From assembly GCF_001570425.1 (NCBI RefSeq), contig NZ_BCSX01000056.1, forward strand, positions 223,104-287,103: 64,000 bases of DNA, written 5' to 3'. This document shows, in pieces, positions 1 through 7,375 of this stretch; the first letter of the stretch is position 1, and each line of letters starts with the position of its first letter. The position numbers and the translations under genes are program-made. The notes under the pieces are model-generated. The model did not search any database. It saw only the letters and a list, made by a program, of their open reading frames with translations, and was not told the DNA's origin. This DNA is from Mycolicibacterium brisbanense. GTDB lineage: Bacteria > Actinomycetota > Actinomycetes > Mycobacteriales > Mycobacteriaceae.

Positions 1-678
1 GCCGCCGGGATCACGCGCCAGTCGCTCGACGACTGCACGCAGGAATCGTTCGCCGGTGCACTGCTCACCGCATCGGCGCTCGGACTCGAGCCCGGCATCA
101 ACGGGGAGTGCTACCTGGTGCCCTACAGGGACACCAGGAGGCGAGTTGTCGAGTGCCAGTTGATCATCGGATATCAGGGCATCGTCAAGCTGTTCTGGCA
201 GCACCCGCGCGCCCGTGGCATCAAGACCGACTGGGTCGGCGCCAACGACCATTTCGAGTATGAAGACGGGCTCAACACCGTGCTCGTGCACAGGAAGGCG
301 GCCGACCGCGGCGAGCCCATTGCGTTCTGGGCTGTCGTCAAGGTGGCCGACGCCGACCCGCTCGTCACGGTGCTGACCGCCGACGAGGTCAAGGAACTCC
401 GCAAGGGCAAAGTCGGATCCTCCGGCGACATCAAGGACGTGCAGCACTGGATGGAGCGGAAAACCGTTCTCAAGCAGGGTCTGAAGCTGGCACCCAAGAC
501 GACACGGCTCGACGCCGCCATTGTCAACGACGACCGCGCGGGCACCGACCTGTCCCGCTCGCAGGCCCTGATGCTTCCGCCCGGCGTGCAGTCCACGGCG
601 GACTACATCGACGGCACGGTTGACGAGGAGCCGCAGGGTTACGAGGAGATCGCCGAGACCGAAGCGCAGGTGCAGTAA
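1..678 (+). CDS. recT: RecT-family single-strand annealing protein (5' end outside window)
   Basis: The reading frame is open from base 1, so the N-terminus lies left of the window. The visible part reads SFAGALLTASALGLEPG, then GECYLVPY and IGYQGIVKLFWQHP, the conserved core of RecT/Redbeta-like annealing proteins. RecT pairs complementary single strands during phage recombination and normally works with a 5'-3' exonuclease (RecE or Cas4-like), which would be expected just upstream. The tail after about residue 190 is acidic and poorly conserved, as is usual. It overlaps the next start by one base (TAATG), as the first of a tightly coupled early operon. Family assignment is from sequence recognition. 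Confidence 0.9.
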   Translation, partial: AAGITRQSLDDCTQESFAGALLTASALGLEPGINGECYLVPYRDTRRRVVECQLIIGYQGIVKLFWQHPRARGIKTDWVGANDHFEYEDGLNTVLVHRKAADRGEPIAFWAVVKVADADPLVTVLTADEVKELRKGKVGSSGDIKDVQHWMERKTVLKQGLKLAPKTTRLDAAIVNDDRAGTDLSRSQALMLPPGVQSTADYIDGTVDEEPQGYEEIAETEAQVQ

Positions 679-1166
679 TGACCGCGATCGACCGATACCC
701 GACCGAGGAACTCAGCACCGACGAGGACGACGGCACGATGCCCGACAACGTCGAGGAGCTGCGCCAGGCCGTCGTGGGCCACCGCATCGTCTCAGCCACC
801 AAGGGTCGCACGAAAGCTGTTGTCAACAGGTACGGCGTCGAGGGACTCGAGGACGTCTATGGGTTCATCATCGAACTCGATGACGGCACAAAGGTTGTCA
901 TGCAGGACACTGACGACTGCTGTGCCCACACGACGCTCGAAACGTTCCTACTGAGCCCCGAGAGTGTTGACCACATCATCACCGGCGTCGGCACCACGGA
1001 CGGGTACGAGACGTGGCACATCTTCGCCGACATGGGCGACGTGCTGAAGCTCAAAATTGGCTGGTCGTGCGGTAACCCGTTCTACTACGCCTACGGGTTC
1101 GGTATCCACGTCAGCCGAATCGTCGACGGCGAAGTGATACCCGAGCGCAAGGCGATCGAGCAGTGA
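678..1166 (+). CDS. Conserved phage protein, DUF7448-like
   Basis: This 162-aa acidic protein contains GLEDVYGFIIELDDGTKVVMQDTDDCCAHTTLE..., a later ITGVGTTDGYETWHIFADMGDVLKLKIGWSCGNPFYYAYGF segment, and no signal peptide or membrane helix. The pattern (DTDDCCA, TTDGY.TWHI, GWSCGNPFYYGYGF) matches a conserved family common in actinophage early regions (DUF7448-like), from memory rather than a search. The biochemical function is unknown. It starts on an ATG that overlaps the recT stop by one base, so translation is probably coupled to recT. An alternative internal ATG at residue 21 is possible. Confidence 0.75.
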   Translation: MTAIDRYPTEELSTDEDDGTMPDNVEELRQAVVGHRIVSATKGRTKAVVNRYGVEGLEDVYGFIIELDDGTKVVMQDTDDCCAHTTLETFLLSPESVDHIITGVGTTDGYETWHIFADMGDVLKLKIGWSCGNPFYYAYGFGIHVSRIVDGEVIPERKAIEQ

Positions 1167-1294
1167 GCTTCATCGTCACGTGTTGCCAGTGCCCACCGCA
1201 CGTGCAATCCGAATTCCCGGACGTCGTCGGCGCCGAGGAATACATCAAGCGGCACAACGGAATCACTGGACACGAGGCGGAGGTCGAACCGTGA
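1163..1294 (+). CDS. Small cysteine-containing phage protein (43 aa)
   Basis: A GTG start overlaps the previous stop in a GTGA arrangement, and the ORF ends by overlapping the next GTG. The peptide begins MSFIVTCCQCPPHVQSEFPD and continues with EEYIKRHNGITGHEAEVEP. It looks like a minimal zinc-binding or zinc-finger-like peptide (CC.C...H near the N-terminus and HN.....H near the C-terminus). The operon spacing is perfect on both sides, which supports a real gene. Function is not recognised. Confidence 0.6.
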   Translation: MSFIVTCCQCPPHVQSEFPDVVGAEEYIKRHNGITGHEAEVEP

Positions 1295-1632
1295 CCCATT
1301 TCAACACGCTGGACGCGATCGAGGAAGGCGCGGCGCTGGGCATCCTGTCGGCCGCTGACAAGGTGATGGCCACCACGCAGTTCGTCGAACGCCAGACGCG
1401 GGGGATCGCGGCGGTTCGGGAGCTGCACAAGCCGGAGGAGCTGGACGTCACCTGCAGCGAGGACTGCGAAGAACACGAGGATGACCACCCGATAGTCGCC
1501 AAACTCACGGTCTGCAATCACTGCTACGGCCTCGCGATCGAGGTGGACGACTACTACGGCGAGAACGGGATCGCTCGCGAATTCCTGCACCCGTGCCAGA
1601 CCGTCCGCGCACTCGATGAGGCCGGCGCATGA
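1291..1632 (+). CDS. Hypothetical phage protein with Cys/His pairs
   Basis: This 113-aa protein starts with GTG in a GTGA overlap. The N-terminal half (about residues 1-50) is predicted helical (NTLDAIEEGAALGILSAADK). The C-terminal half carries DVTCSEDCEEHEDDH and LTVCNHCYGLAIEVDDYYG, giving two CxxC/CxxxC pairs that could bind a metal. An upstream in-frame start at 1180 exists but would overlap the previous small gene, so the coupled GTG is preferred. No family is recognised. Confidence 0.6.
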   Translation: MTHFNTLDAIEEGAALGILSAADKVMATTQFVERQTRGIAAVRELHKPEELDVTCSEDCEEHEDDHPIVAKLTVCNHCYGLAIEVDDYYGENGIAREFLHPCQTVRALDEAGA

Positions 1633-1985
1633 CGCATTGGCGCGACCAGGCGGCGTGCCGCGACATGGATCCCGAGCTGTTTTTCCCGCTGCCGAGTGAC
1701 CTCGCGGGCCGAGAGGCGGCCTTCCAGGTCTGCGACAGGTGCCCAGTTCGGGTCGAATGCCGCGCAGTGGCACAGCGGTTCGGCGTCTGGGGCGGTGAGT
1801 ACTTCGATCCCAACGCGGGCGAATTCCCGATGAAACGAGGCAGGCCCGCGGCGCCGCGCGAACACGGCACACCGCGCGGGTACTACCAGCACGTCCACGC
1901 GAAAGAACCGGTGTGCGAGGCATGCCGTGCGGGCCGTGCTGCGTCGCGTAGCACGAAGCGTCAGCCGGAGGGGGTACCCGCGTGA
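1629..1985 (+). CDS. WhiB-family transcription factor (phage WhiB-like)
   Basis: This 118-aa protein has the four-cysteine WhiB signature: C10, then C35, C38 and C44 (CDRCPVRVEC), followed by the GVWGGE turn at residues 52-57. These cysteines hold a [4Fe-4S] cluster in WhiB proteins, which bind the primary sigma factor and change promoter choice. The usual basic AT-hook-like tail is replaced by a longer tail containing HGTPRGYYQH...VCEACRAG, a Cys pair motif also seen in small phage proteins. Phage WhiB proteins such as TM4 WhiBTM4 act on host WhiB2 and superinfection. A similar role here is an inference. Confidence 0.9.
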   Translation: MTHWRDQAACRDMDPELFFPLPSDLAGREAAFQVCDRCPVRVECRAVAQRFGVWGGEYFDPNAGEFPMKRGRPAAPREHGTPRGYYQHVHAKEPVCEACRAGRAASRSTKRQPEGVPA

Positions 1986-3427
1986 CGCTGACCCTCACCG
2001 ACCTGTTCTGCGGCGCGGGCGGATCCAGCACCGGCGCCGCGATGATTCCCGACGTCGAGGTGGTTGTCGCCGGGAACCACTGGCAACTGGCCGTCGACAC
2101 CCACGCGGAGAACCACCCCACGACCGACCACAGGTGTGCGGACCTGTCGCAGGTGGATCCGCGCATGTTCCCGACCACGGACATAGCTTGGCTGTCGCCG
2201 TCGTGCACGAAACACTCCATCGCCCAAGGAATCAAGCGGACCGACAAGCAGCCTGACCTGTTCGGCGAGACGCTGCCCGACGCCGCGGCCGAACGGTCCC
2301 GGGCCACCATGTGGGACGTCGTGCGGTTCGCCGAGTTCCACCACTACAAGGCGGTCATCGTCGAGAACGTCGTCGACGTCTACTACTGGCCACCCTTCCA
2401 GGCGTGGCTGGCTGCGATGGAATCCATCGGCTACGCGCACCGCATCGTCTATCTGAACTCCATGCACGCGCAGGTGTTCGGCGAAGGCGCACCGCAGAGC
2501 CGAGACCGGATCTACATCGTGTTCTGGCGCAAGGGCAATGCGGCGCCAGCGCTCGATCGGATCACCCGCCCGTACGCCGTCTGCGCGACGTGCGGCCCCG
2601 TCCGGGCCGTGCAGGTATGGAAGCAACCCGACCGCGCACCATGGGGTCGCTACCGGGCGCAGTACGTCTACCGCTGCCCGTCGGTGAAGTGCCGCAATCA
2701 GATCGTCGAGCCGACGTTCCGCCCGGCCGCCGACATCATCGACTGGTCACACCTCGGCCAGCGCATCGGCGACCGAGAGAAGCCGCTGGCCGACAAGACG
2801 ATCGCGCGGATACGCGCCGGTATCGACCGCTACTGGAAGCCGCTGTTGGTTCCGGTGGAGGGGCGCACCGGTAAGCAGTCCGCGCCCGTGGACCAGGCCG
2901 CCCGCACGATGACCACGCGCGCTGAGACGGGGCTCGCGTTCATCGCCGAGCTGCGCGGTGGCGGCAGCAAGCATCGCCCGGTGGAGGATCCACTGGCCAC
3001 GGTCACGGCGTCGGGCACGCACCACGGTCTCGTGACCACGTATTACGGCAACGGTGGGATCGTGCCCACCGGGAAGGCCCTCCCTACGTGCACCACAGTG
3101 GAGCGGCACGGGCTGCTGATGCGGAACAACACCGCGCGCGGTAATCCCGCGCAGCTCGTCAACCCGGTGTCCGAGTACGCCCGGACGATCACCACGGCTG
3201 GACATCAGTCGCTGCTCACCGCGGAACGGCCGACCATCGACGTCGACGATGTGTTGTTCCGCATGCTGGAGCCGCGAGAGATCGCACGCGCCATGGACTT
3301 TCCGGCGGATTACACGATCCTCGGCAACCGGCGCGAGCAGGTTCGGCAGGCTGGCAACGCTGTCACACCGCCAGCCGCGCGGGATCTCGTCGGCGTCGTG
3401 GCCGAGTCGCTGGGAGTGGTCGCATGA
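1982..3427 (+). CDS. DNA (cytosine-5) methyltransferase
   Basis: This 481-aa protein starts with GTG overlapping the WhiB stop. Motif I is DLFCGAGGSSTGA (residues 7-19), which binds S-adenosylmethionine. Motif IV is LSPSCTKHS, with the presumed catalytic Cys75 in Ser-Cys rather than the usual Pro-Cys-Gln context. Motif VI is VIVENVVD. The late part has FRMLEPREIARAMDFPADY and RREQVRQAGNAVTPPAAR (motifs IX and X). The middle contains two CxxC pairs (ATCGP, CRCPSVKC region) that look like a zinc ribbon insert in the target-recognition region. No partner endonuclease is next to it, so it probably acts as an orphan methylase protecting phage DNA from host restriction. Confidence 0.92.
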   Translation: MTLTLTDLFCGAGGSSTGAAMIPDVEVVVAGNHWQLAVDTHAENHPTTDHRCADLSQVDPRMFPTTDIAWLSPSCTKHSIAQGIKRTDKQPDLFGETLPDAAAERSRATMWDVVRFAEFHHYKAVIVENVVDVYYWPPFQAWLAAMESIGYAHRIVYLNSMHAQVFGEGAPQSRDRIYIVFWRKGNAAPALDRITRPYAVCATCGPVRAVQVWKQPDRAPWGRYRAQYVYRCPSVKCRNQIVEPTFRPAADIIDWSHLGQRIGDREKPLADKTIARIRAGIDRYWKPLLVPVEGRTGKQSAPVDQAARTMTTRAETGLAFIAELRGGGSKHRPVEDPLATVTASGTHHGLVTTYYGNGGIVPTGKALPTCTTVERHGLLMRNNTARGNPAQLVNPVSEYARTITTAGHQSLLTAERPTIDVDDVLFRMLEPREIARAMDFPADYTILGNRREQVRQAGNAVTPPAARDLVGVVAESLGVVA

Positions 3428-3597
3428 GCGACGGCATCGCCTTCAAGGCGAACCACCACAGCGCACCGGTGACGGTCGAAATTCGCGTCGGCTGGGCTGA
3501 AACCGCGACAGAGGACCAGATCATCGAGGCACTCACGCTGGTCTACGCCGAAGCCAGCCTTCGGGCATCGAAACGCAAGGCCGGTGACTACTCATGA
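3424..3597 (+). CDS. Small hypothetical phage protein (57 aa)
   Basis: The ATG overlaps the methyltransferase stop (ATGA). The sequence begins MSDGIAFKANHHSAPVTVEI and continues with a helical stretch (EDQIIEALTLVYAEASLRASKRKAG). It is too short for domain recognition. Position and overlap on both sides support it as a real member of the early operon. Confidence 0.6.
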   Translation: MSDGIAFKANHHSAPVTVEIRVGWAETATEDQIIEALTLVYAEASLRASKRKAGDYS

Positions 3598-3665
3598 CCG
3601 CCGAACTCATGCTCTGGTGCCGGGCACGACGCCGCAACCGGGGCTCGATGTGGAGGACGCGATGA
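3594..3665 (+). CDS. Arg-rich micro-ORF, copy 1 (23 aa)
   Basis: The ATG overlaps the preceding stop, and the TGA overlaps the next gene's ATG, so it exactly bridges two genes. The peptide core is CRARRRNRGSMWRTR. The same arrangement and nearly the same peptide recur at 4033-4104 (core CRARRRSRGSMWGTR). Between copies several differences are silent (GCC/GCG, GCA/GCC, CGG/CGC, TCG/TCC, ACG/ACA), which hints at selection on the peptide. It could be a leader that couples translation or a small basic nucleic-acid-binding peptide. Function unknown. Confidence 0.5.
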   Translation: MTAELMLWCRARRRNRGSMWRTR

Positions 3666-4036
3666 GCCACTTCCCGACTCTGGCCGAGGTCGCCGCCGAG
3701 CACTGGTGGTTCACATCGCGCGACGGTGAGGCTGGCTGCAACTGCAACTGGAGCCACGGCGTCGACATGACCCGCGAACAGTGGGCCGAGCACGTGCAGG
3801 CCGAGTGGGTAAAGGCCCGCACGATCGAGACGGCCGAGCAGCTCATCGGACTGCCCCACGGCTCTCTTGTGGTGTACCCGTACGTGTCTCGCGCGGGGCG
3901 CAAGCTCCAGGAGACGTGGGTCAGGCTTGAGGCTGGGTGGTTCTGCATCCATGCACCGCTCAGGCCGCCGCTTGAGACGTACGGGGAACCGCCGCTACCG
4001 GCTCGTCTGGTCTTCCATGCGGAGGTCGACCGGTGA
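3662..4036 (+). CDS. Hypothetical phage protein, tandem-cassette copy 1
   Basis: The 124-aa product begins MSHFPTLAEVAAEHWWF. It has a short Cys motif (GEAGCNCNWSHG), then the phrase ARTIETAEQLIGLPHGSLVVYP that recurs in the next-but-one gene, and a C-terminal beta-rich part with SRAGRKLQETWVRLEAGWF. The ATG at 3662 is chosen because it overlaps the micro-ORF stop; a longer GTG start at 3584 would run through the micro-ORF. The two paralogs may be small specificity or anti-defence factors, but nothing in the sequence proves this. Confidence 0.65.
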   Translation: MSHFPTLAEVAAEHWWFTSRDGEAGCNCNWSHGVDMTREQWAEHVQAEWVKARTIETAEQLIGLPHGSLVVYPYVSRAGRKLQETWVRLEAGWFCIHAPLRPPLETYGEPPLPARLVFHAEVDR

Positions 4037-4104
4037 GCGCGGAATTCATGGTCCGGTGCCGGGCCCGACGCCGCAGCCGCGGCTCCATGTGGGGGACACG
4101 ATGA
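4033..4104 (+). CDS. Arg-rich micro-ORF, copy 2 (23 aa)
   Basis: Second copy of the bridging micro-ORF. It starts with GTG (GTGA overlap with the previous stop) and ends in ATGA with the next gene. Its core CRARRRSRGSMWGTR differs from copy 1 at only a few positions. Length (23 aa) and placement are identical to copy 1, so the whole unit micro-ORF plus following gene was probably duplicated. Confidence 0.5.
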   Translation: MSAEFMVRCRARRRSRGSMWGTR

Positions 4105-4469
4105 GCGACATTGACCGGATCGGCGAGATCGTCCGCGTGCACCAGTTCTATTGGGGCGTCAGGGGAACTGGCTGCATGGCGCCGGGGTGCGAAGGGTGGC
4201 GCGGATACCCGCTGCAGCACGCCAGGCACGTCACAGAGCTGATCGCGGAGGTGCTGCATCCGCATATCGAGACGGCCGAGCAGCTCGACGCGTTGCCTCT
4301 GGACACTGTGGTCGTCGACGCTGCGGGCATCCCGCGCACCAGGCGCCACGGCGACTCTCACATGGGTGCTGGCTGGACACACGCCGGACGGTCACCGCTC
4401 AAGTCTCACGAGCTGGCCGATGGTCGGCCGATGCGAGTGGTCTACAACCCGGCGGTGGACCGTGCCTGA
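4101..4469 (+). CDS. Hypothetical phage protein, tandem-cassette copy 2
   Basis: This 122-aa protein begins MSDIDRIGEIVRVHQFYWG. It has GTGCMAPGCEGW near the N-terminus, then HIETAEQLDALPLDTVVVD, matching IETAEQL.GLP...VV in the gene at 3662-4036. The end reads RPMRVVYNPAVDR, comparable to ARLVFHAEVDR in copy 1. The two proteins are therefore diverged paralogs with a conserved central and terminal core. Function unknown. Confidence 0.65.
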   Translation: MSDIDRIGEIVRVHQFYWGVRGTGCMAPGCEGWRGYPLQHARHVTELIAEVLHPHIETAEQLDALPLDTVVVDAAGIPRTRRHGDSHMGAGWTHAGRSPLKSHELADGRPMRVVYNPAVDRA

Positions 4470-4854
4470 GCGGATCCAGCGCAAGCGCGTCGCGGGCTGG
4501 CGCATGCCAGAGGGTGCCAAGTACGTAGGTCGGCCGTCACGGTGGGGCAACCCATTTCGCATCTACCACGGCCACACCCTGATCGGCCCGTCATGGGGTG
4601 TCGCGCGGGACAACTGGCGCCACATACCGGCCGACATCTGCATCTTCGCCTATGTCACCGCGAGTGGCGGGATGGACACCCAGGAAGCCGTTGACCAGTT
4701 CCGCCTACTGATGACGGTTCGCCGCAGGGATGAGCCCGATCGACTCGACGCGTGGCTGTCTCCGCTGCGCGGCCACGACCTGGCGTGCTGGTGCCCGCTG
4801 TCGTCTCCGTGCCACGCGGACGTCCTGCTGGAGCTGGCCAATGGCCGCGACTGA
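4462..4854 (+). CDS. DUF4326-family protein
   Basis: This 130-aa protein contains YVGRPSRWGNPFRIYHG near the N-terminus and HDLACWCPLSSPCHADVLLELAN at the C-terminus. These are the two hallmark blocks of DUF4326, a small domain frequent in phages and actinobacteria that is thought to be nucleotide- or nucleic-acid-related, without a proven activity. The GTG at 4462 is chosen: it overlaps the end of the previous gene by 8 bases. The longer frame upstream is a shadow of the neighbour. Confidence 0.8.
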   Translation: MPERIQRKRVAGWRMPEGAKYVGRPSRWGNPFRIYHGHTLIGPSWGVARDNWRHIPADICIFAYVTASGGMDTQEAVDQFRLLMTVRRRDEPDRLDAWLSPLRGHDLACWCPLSSPCHADVLLELANGRD

Positions 4855-4990
4855 CGACGAGCGCAACGCGGCCTACCGCATGGGCCTCTGCGTCGGCCTG
4901 TGCGGGCTGGAGCACTCGGCCGGCCGCACGCGGTGCGAGGACTGCCATGCCGAGTTTGTCGCTGCGAGGAACGAAGGGAGGGTGCCGTAG
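4841..4990 (+). CDS. Small Cys-containing phage protein (49 aa)
   Basis: The ATG lies 14 bases inside the DUF4326 gene. The peptide reads MAATDDERNAAYRMGLCVGL and continues with C.LEHSAGRTRCEDCHAEFVAAR, giving a C...C and C..C set that could hold zinc. It ends in TAG overlapping the GTG of the replication gene (TAGTG). Function not recognised. Confidence 0.55.
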   Translation: MAATDDERNAAYRMGLCVGLCGLEHSAGRTRCEDCHAEFVAARNEGRVP

Positions 4991-5943
4991 TGGCCGAGCG
5001 TCGACCGCCTGGCTTCAACATTCCGCTCGGTTTCTACGACGGGCCCGAGGTTCAGTCGATCCCGAGGCGTATCCGCGCCGCGGCGATCGGCGTGTGGGGG
5101 CTGGCCGGTAACTACGCAGCAACGCAATTGACGGACGGCTACGTGGGTCCCGAGTTGCTGAAAATGTTCGGCTGCACGCCAGCGATTCGGTCCGCGCTGA
5201 AGGTCACCATCAACAAGAAAGGCGAGCTATCTCCGCTGTGGGAAGACGCTCACAGCGGCGGCGTGCAGCTCACAAATTGGCCGAAACATCAACGGACGAA
5301 CGATGAAGTGACGACGTATCGAGCCAATGAGGCCGAGCGGAAACGGACCGCGCGGGCAGCGAAGAGGGGACGCGGCGCCAACTCTCACGATGGTACTAAC
5401 GCGTACCTATCCAACTCTCACGATGGTACTAACGCGTACCTATCCAACTCTCACGATGGTACTAACGCGTACCTAGACGGAACTTACGCCGAAGATACGC
5501 CACACCTTGCCAATGACAACGACGAAGATAATCGTTGGCGCCAAGCCTCTACCAGCGGAAATGGTGAAACGTCCGGGCGGACAACGGCCGGACGTCCGCA
5601 TTCCGTCCGGCCGGATCATCGCGACCCTAAGACAGAGACAGAGACAGAGACAGAGTCTTTTCCTTTGGTTACTTCAGGTGGGGGGGTTGCGTCGGTAGAC
5701 GCGCACGACCCCCGCCCCCATTGCCCCGATCACAAAGAGAACTACGACGGTCCGTGCCGCAAGTGCCGAAGGCGCAGGGAGTGGGACGAGCGTCATGCCG
5801 CCCAGATCGCTGCGGACGAGCTGGAGCACAAGCGCCGCATCCGCGAGATCGCCGCCAGTTGCCCGACCTGCCACGGCACCAACTGGATCCCCGACACCGA
5901 GCCCGCCGTGAAGTGCAATCACCAGGAGGCCCAACATGCCTGA
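4990..5943 (+). CDS. Putative phage replication initiator/organiser with internal 11-aa repeats
   Basis: This 317-aa protein starts with GTG. The N-terminus (about 1-115) reads RRPPGFNIPLGFYDGPEVQS, then IRAAAIGVWGLAGNYAATQL and ALKVTINKKGELSPLW, resembling the helical DNA-binding front of actinophage replication proteins. Residues about 130-162 are three copies of NSHDGTNAYLS, encoded by exact 33-bp DNA repeats. A low-complexity linker (TETETETES) follows, then two Cys/His clusters (HCPDHKENYDGPCRKC and CPTCHGTNW...KCNH) typical of zinc binding. The position among recombination and early genes and the embedded iteron-like repeats suggest a lambda-O-like initiator. That role is inference. Confidence 0.6.
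   Translation: MAERRPPGFNIPLGFYDGPEVQSIPRRIRAAAIGVWGLAGNYAATQLTDGYVGPELLKMFGCTPAIRSALKVTINKKGELSPLWEDAHSGGVQLTNWPKHQRTNDEVTTYRANEAERKRTARAAKRGRGANSHDGTNAYLSNSHDGTNAYLSNSHDGTNAYLDGTYAEDTPHLANDNDEDNRWRQASTSGNGETSGRTTAGRPHSVRPDHRDPKTETETETESFPLVTSGGGVASVDAHDPRPHCPDHKENYDGPCRKCRRRREWDERHAAQIAADELEHKRRIREIAASCPTCHGTNWIPDTEPAVKCNHQEAQHA
5378..5475 (+). repeat. Three 33-bp iteron-like direct repeats inside the initiator gene
   Basis: Units at 5378-5410, 5411-5443 and 5444-5475 are identical except for the last base. Each contains the hyphenated palindrome GGTAC-TAACGC-GTACC. Thirty-three bases is about three helical turns, so bound proteins would sit on one face. Lambda and related phages place their origin iterons inside the initiator gene, so this is a candidate replication origin. 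The repeat is also compatible with a simple coding duplication. Confidence 0.6.
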
Positions 5944-6412
5944 CACACCCGCAGCACAGCCCCACGTCGTCCAGGACGCGTCAGAACCGCCATCGGTGGG
6001 GGATCGGACGCCCGAGAGCACACAGGGGCACTCAGGCCGATTTCGGATCCACAAGACCGATGACCCGATCTGGCCGTGGCGCATGGACTACCCGGAGCCA
6101 CGCTCGGACTGCCGTCTTGGCGTCGCCTGCAGCACCTTCGACGTCGCGGTGGAGGAACTCGTCAAGGCGCTTGACGAGTACTGCCACTGTGGCCATGAGT
6201 GGTTGCAGCATCGGGTCAGCGCCTACGGCCACGTGTGCGCGGTTCCGTGCGGGGGACTCGCGGACTACGGAGACGGCATAGACCGGTGCCACTGCGTCCG
6301 TTGGATCGCGATGGCCGAGGTGCCTGCAGAGGTGCGGCCATTCAGTGAGCGAAACGTCCACCCGCTCCGCCGGTCGGCGACCGCACGGGACGCACGCAAC
6401 GAGGGCCGCTGA
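5936..6412 (+). CDS. Hypothetical phage protein with zinc-binding-like core
   Basis: This 158-aa protein overlaps the initiator gene end by 8 bases. The N-terminal 40 residues are disordered-looking. The middle has DYCHCGHEWLQH and HVCAVPCGGLADYGDGIDRCHC, a set of Cys and His residues likely to bind metal. It has no recognised family. The adjacent position suggests an accessory replication or nucleic-acid role, which is not shown by sequence. Confidence 0.6.
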   Translation: MPDTPAAQPHVVQDASEPPSVGDRTPESTQGHSGRFRIHKTDDPIWPWRMDYPEPRSDCRLGVACSTFDVAVEELVKALDEYCHCGHEWLQHRVSAYGHVCAVPCGGLADYGDGIDRCHCVRWIAMAEVPAEVRPFSERNVHPLRRSATARDARNEGR

Positions 6413-7056
6413 TGGATTTCTACCTCACAAGGCCAAAGCAATCCGAACTGCGCGACAAGCTCGGCACGGTGCCAGCGCTCGCCGAAGATCTCGCCGTCAC
6501 CGTGACGCGCCAGGCCCGGATCCAGAAATCGGGACTCGGCAAGCCACGAAGGCAGAAACCGGAATCGCGCGTGCCGTACCACATCGGTGCATCGGATGCG
6601 GCCGACGCGTTGCACAACTGCCTCGTGACGTGGGTCCGGTTCATCTGCGAAGAACGCCAGGTCTACTACCGTGGCCACGACGACGACATCTCGCTATCGC
6701 GCTGGCTCCGAAGCCATGTCACCGTTCTGGCGCTCATCCCGGGCTCGGAAGAATCGTGCGACGAGATCGTGGGTTGCATCGACGAGTGCAGGCGTCAGGT
6801 CGACCTGCCACCCGAGGATCTCGTCGTGATCGATGCCGCCCGGGTTCGTGCGGCCAACCGCCAGGTGGTAACCGCCGGCCAAGTCGAGAAGATCGCGGGC
6901 AAGCTCGGTCTGCTCGGCAAGGGCCTCAACAAGCGCCGCGTGGAAACCCTCGTGCGGCAACGGGAATTGTCGCCGTGTGCGCGCGACGGCGACGTCAGGT
7001 TCTACAGGTTGGGCGACGTGCTCGACGCACATCACAGGAAGCGAGATGGGGCATGA
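6412..7056 (+). CDS. Hypothetical phage protein with C-terminal helix-turn-helix-like region
   Basis: This 214-aa protein begins MDFYLTRPKQSELRDKLGTV. A central helical region includes HNCLVTWVRFICEERQVYYRG and SRWLRSHVTVLALIPGSEES. The C-terminal 60 residues (TAGQVEKIAGKLGLLGKGLN, then RRVETLVRQ and YRLGDVLDAHHRK) look like a MerR/excise-style winged helix that reads a binding-site partner. It overlaps the previous stop (TGATG) and is probably cotranscribed. It could be a DNA-binding regulator or replication accessory. Confidence 0.6.
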   Translation: MDFYLTRPKQSELRDKLGTVPALAEDLAVTVTRQARIQKSGLGKPRRQKPESRVPYHIGASDAADALHNCLVTWVRFICEERQVYYRGHDDDISLSRWLRSHVTVLALIPGSEESCDEIVGCIDECRRQVDLPPEDLVVIDAARVRAANRQVVTAGQVEKIAGKLGLLGKGLNKRRVETLVRQRELSPCARDGDVRFYRLGDVLDAHHRKRDGA

Positions 7057-7370
7057 CCGAGACCGAGAATCCCACCTACGAGCGGTATTTCATCACGCAA
7101 GACGGTGATGAAACATTCAAGATGATCGAGGACGAGAGCGGCGGCATCTTCTGGGGCTACGGCCATCGCGACCGCGCCGAGTTCGTTTCGGAGGTAAACC
7201 GTTGGCTTATCCATGTTGGCGCTGATCCTAAGTGGATCTTGCCGGTTGATGACACGTCAGTGGAACACCTACTGGTGACGCCCGAAGACCCTGAGTGTGA
7301 GCGCTTCAGGTTAGTACCTATCGACAGTGGGGCGGCAGTCGTCTTCCCGGTCACTCGGCTGATGACCTGA
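7053..7370 (+). CDS. Hypothetical phage protein (105 aa)
   Basis: The ATG overlaps the previous stop (ATGA). The acidic product starts MTETENPTYERYFITQDGDE and includes SGGIFWGYGHRDRAEFVSEV followed by NRWLIHVGADPKW. It has a globular appearance without membrane segments. No family recognised. The longer upstream frame is antisense-like shadow of the neighbour and was rejected. Confidence 0.6.
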   Translation: MTETENPTYERYFITQDGDETFKMIEDESGGIFWGYGHRDRAEFVSEVNRWLIHVGADPKWILPVDDTSVEHLLVTPEDPECERFRLVPIDSGAAVVFPVTRLMT

Positions 7371-7375
7371 TCGAG

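Noticed and set aside
1111..2310. 399-codon minus-strand frame
   Set aside because: Opposite the WhiB and methyltransferase genes; low-complexity Arg/Pro composition, no start signal.
5378..5475. CRISPR array
   Set aside because: The units are contiguous with no spacers and are in a coding frame.
5631..5655. GACAGA hexamer repeat as a separate element
   Set aside because: Short low-complexity run encoding alternating Thr and Glu; only noted as possible part of the origin region.
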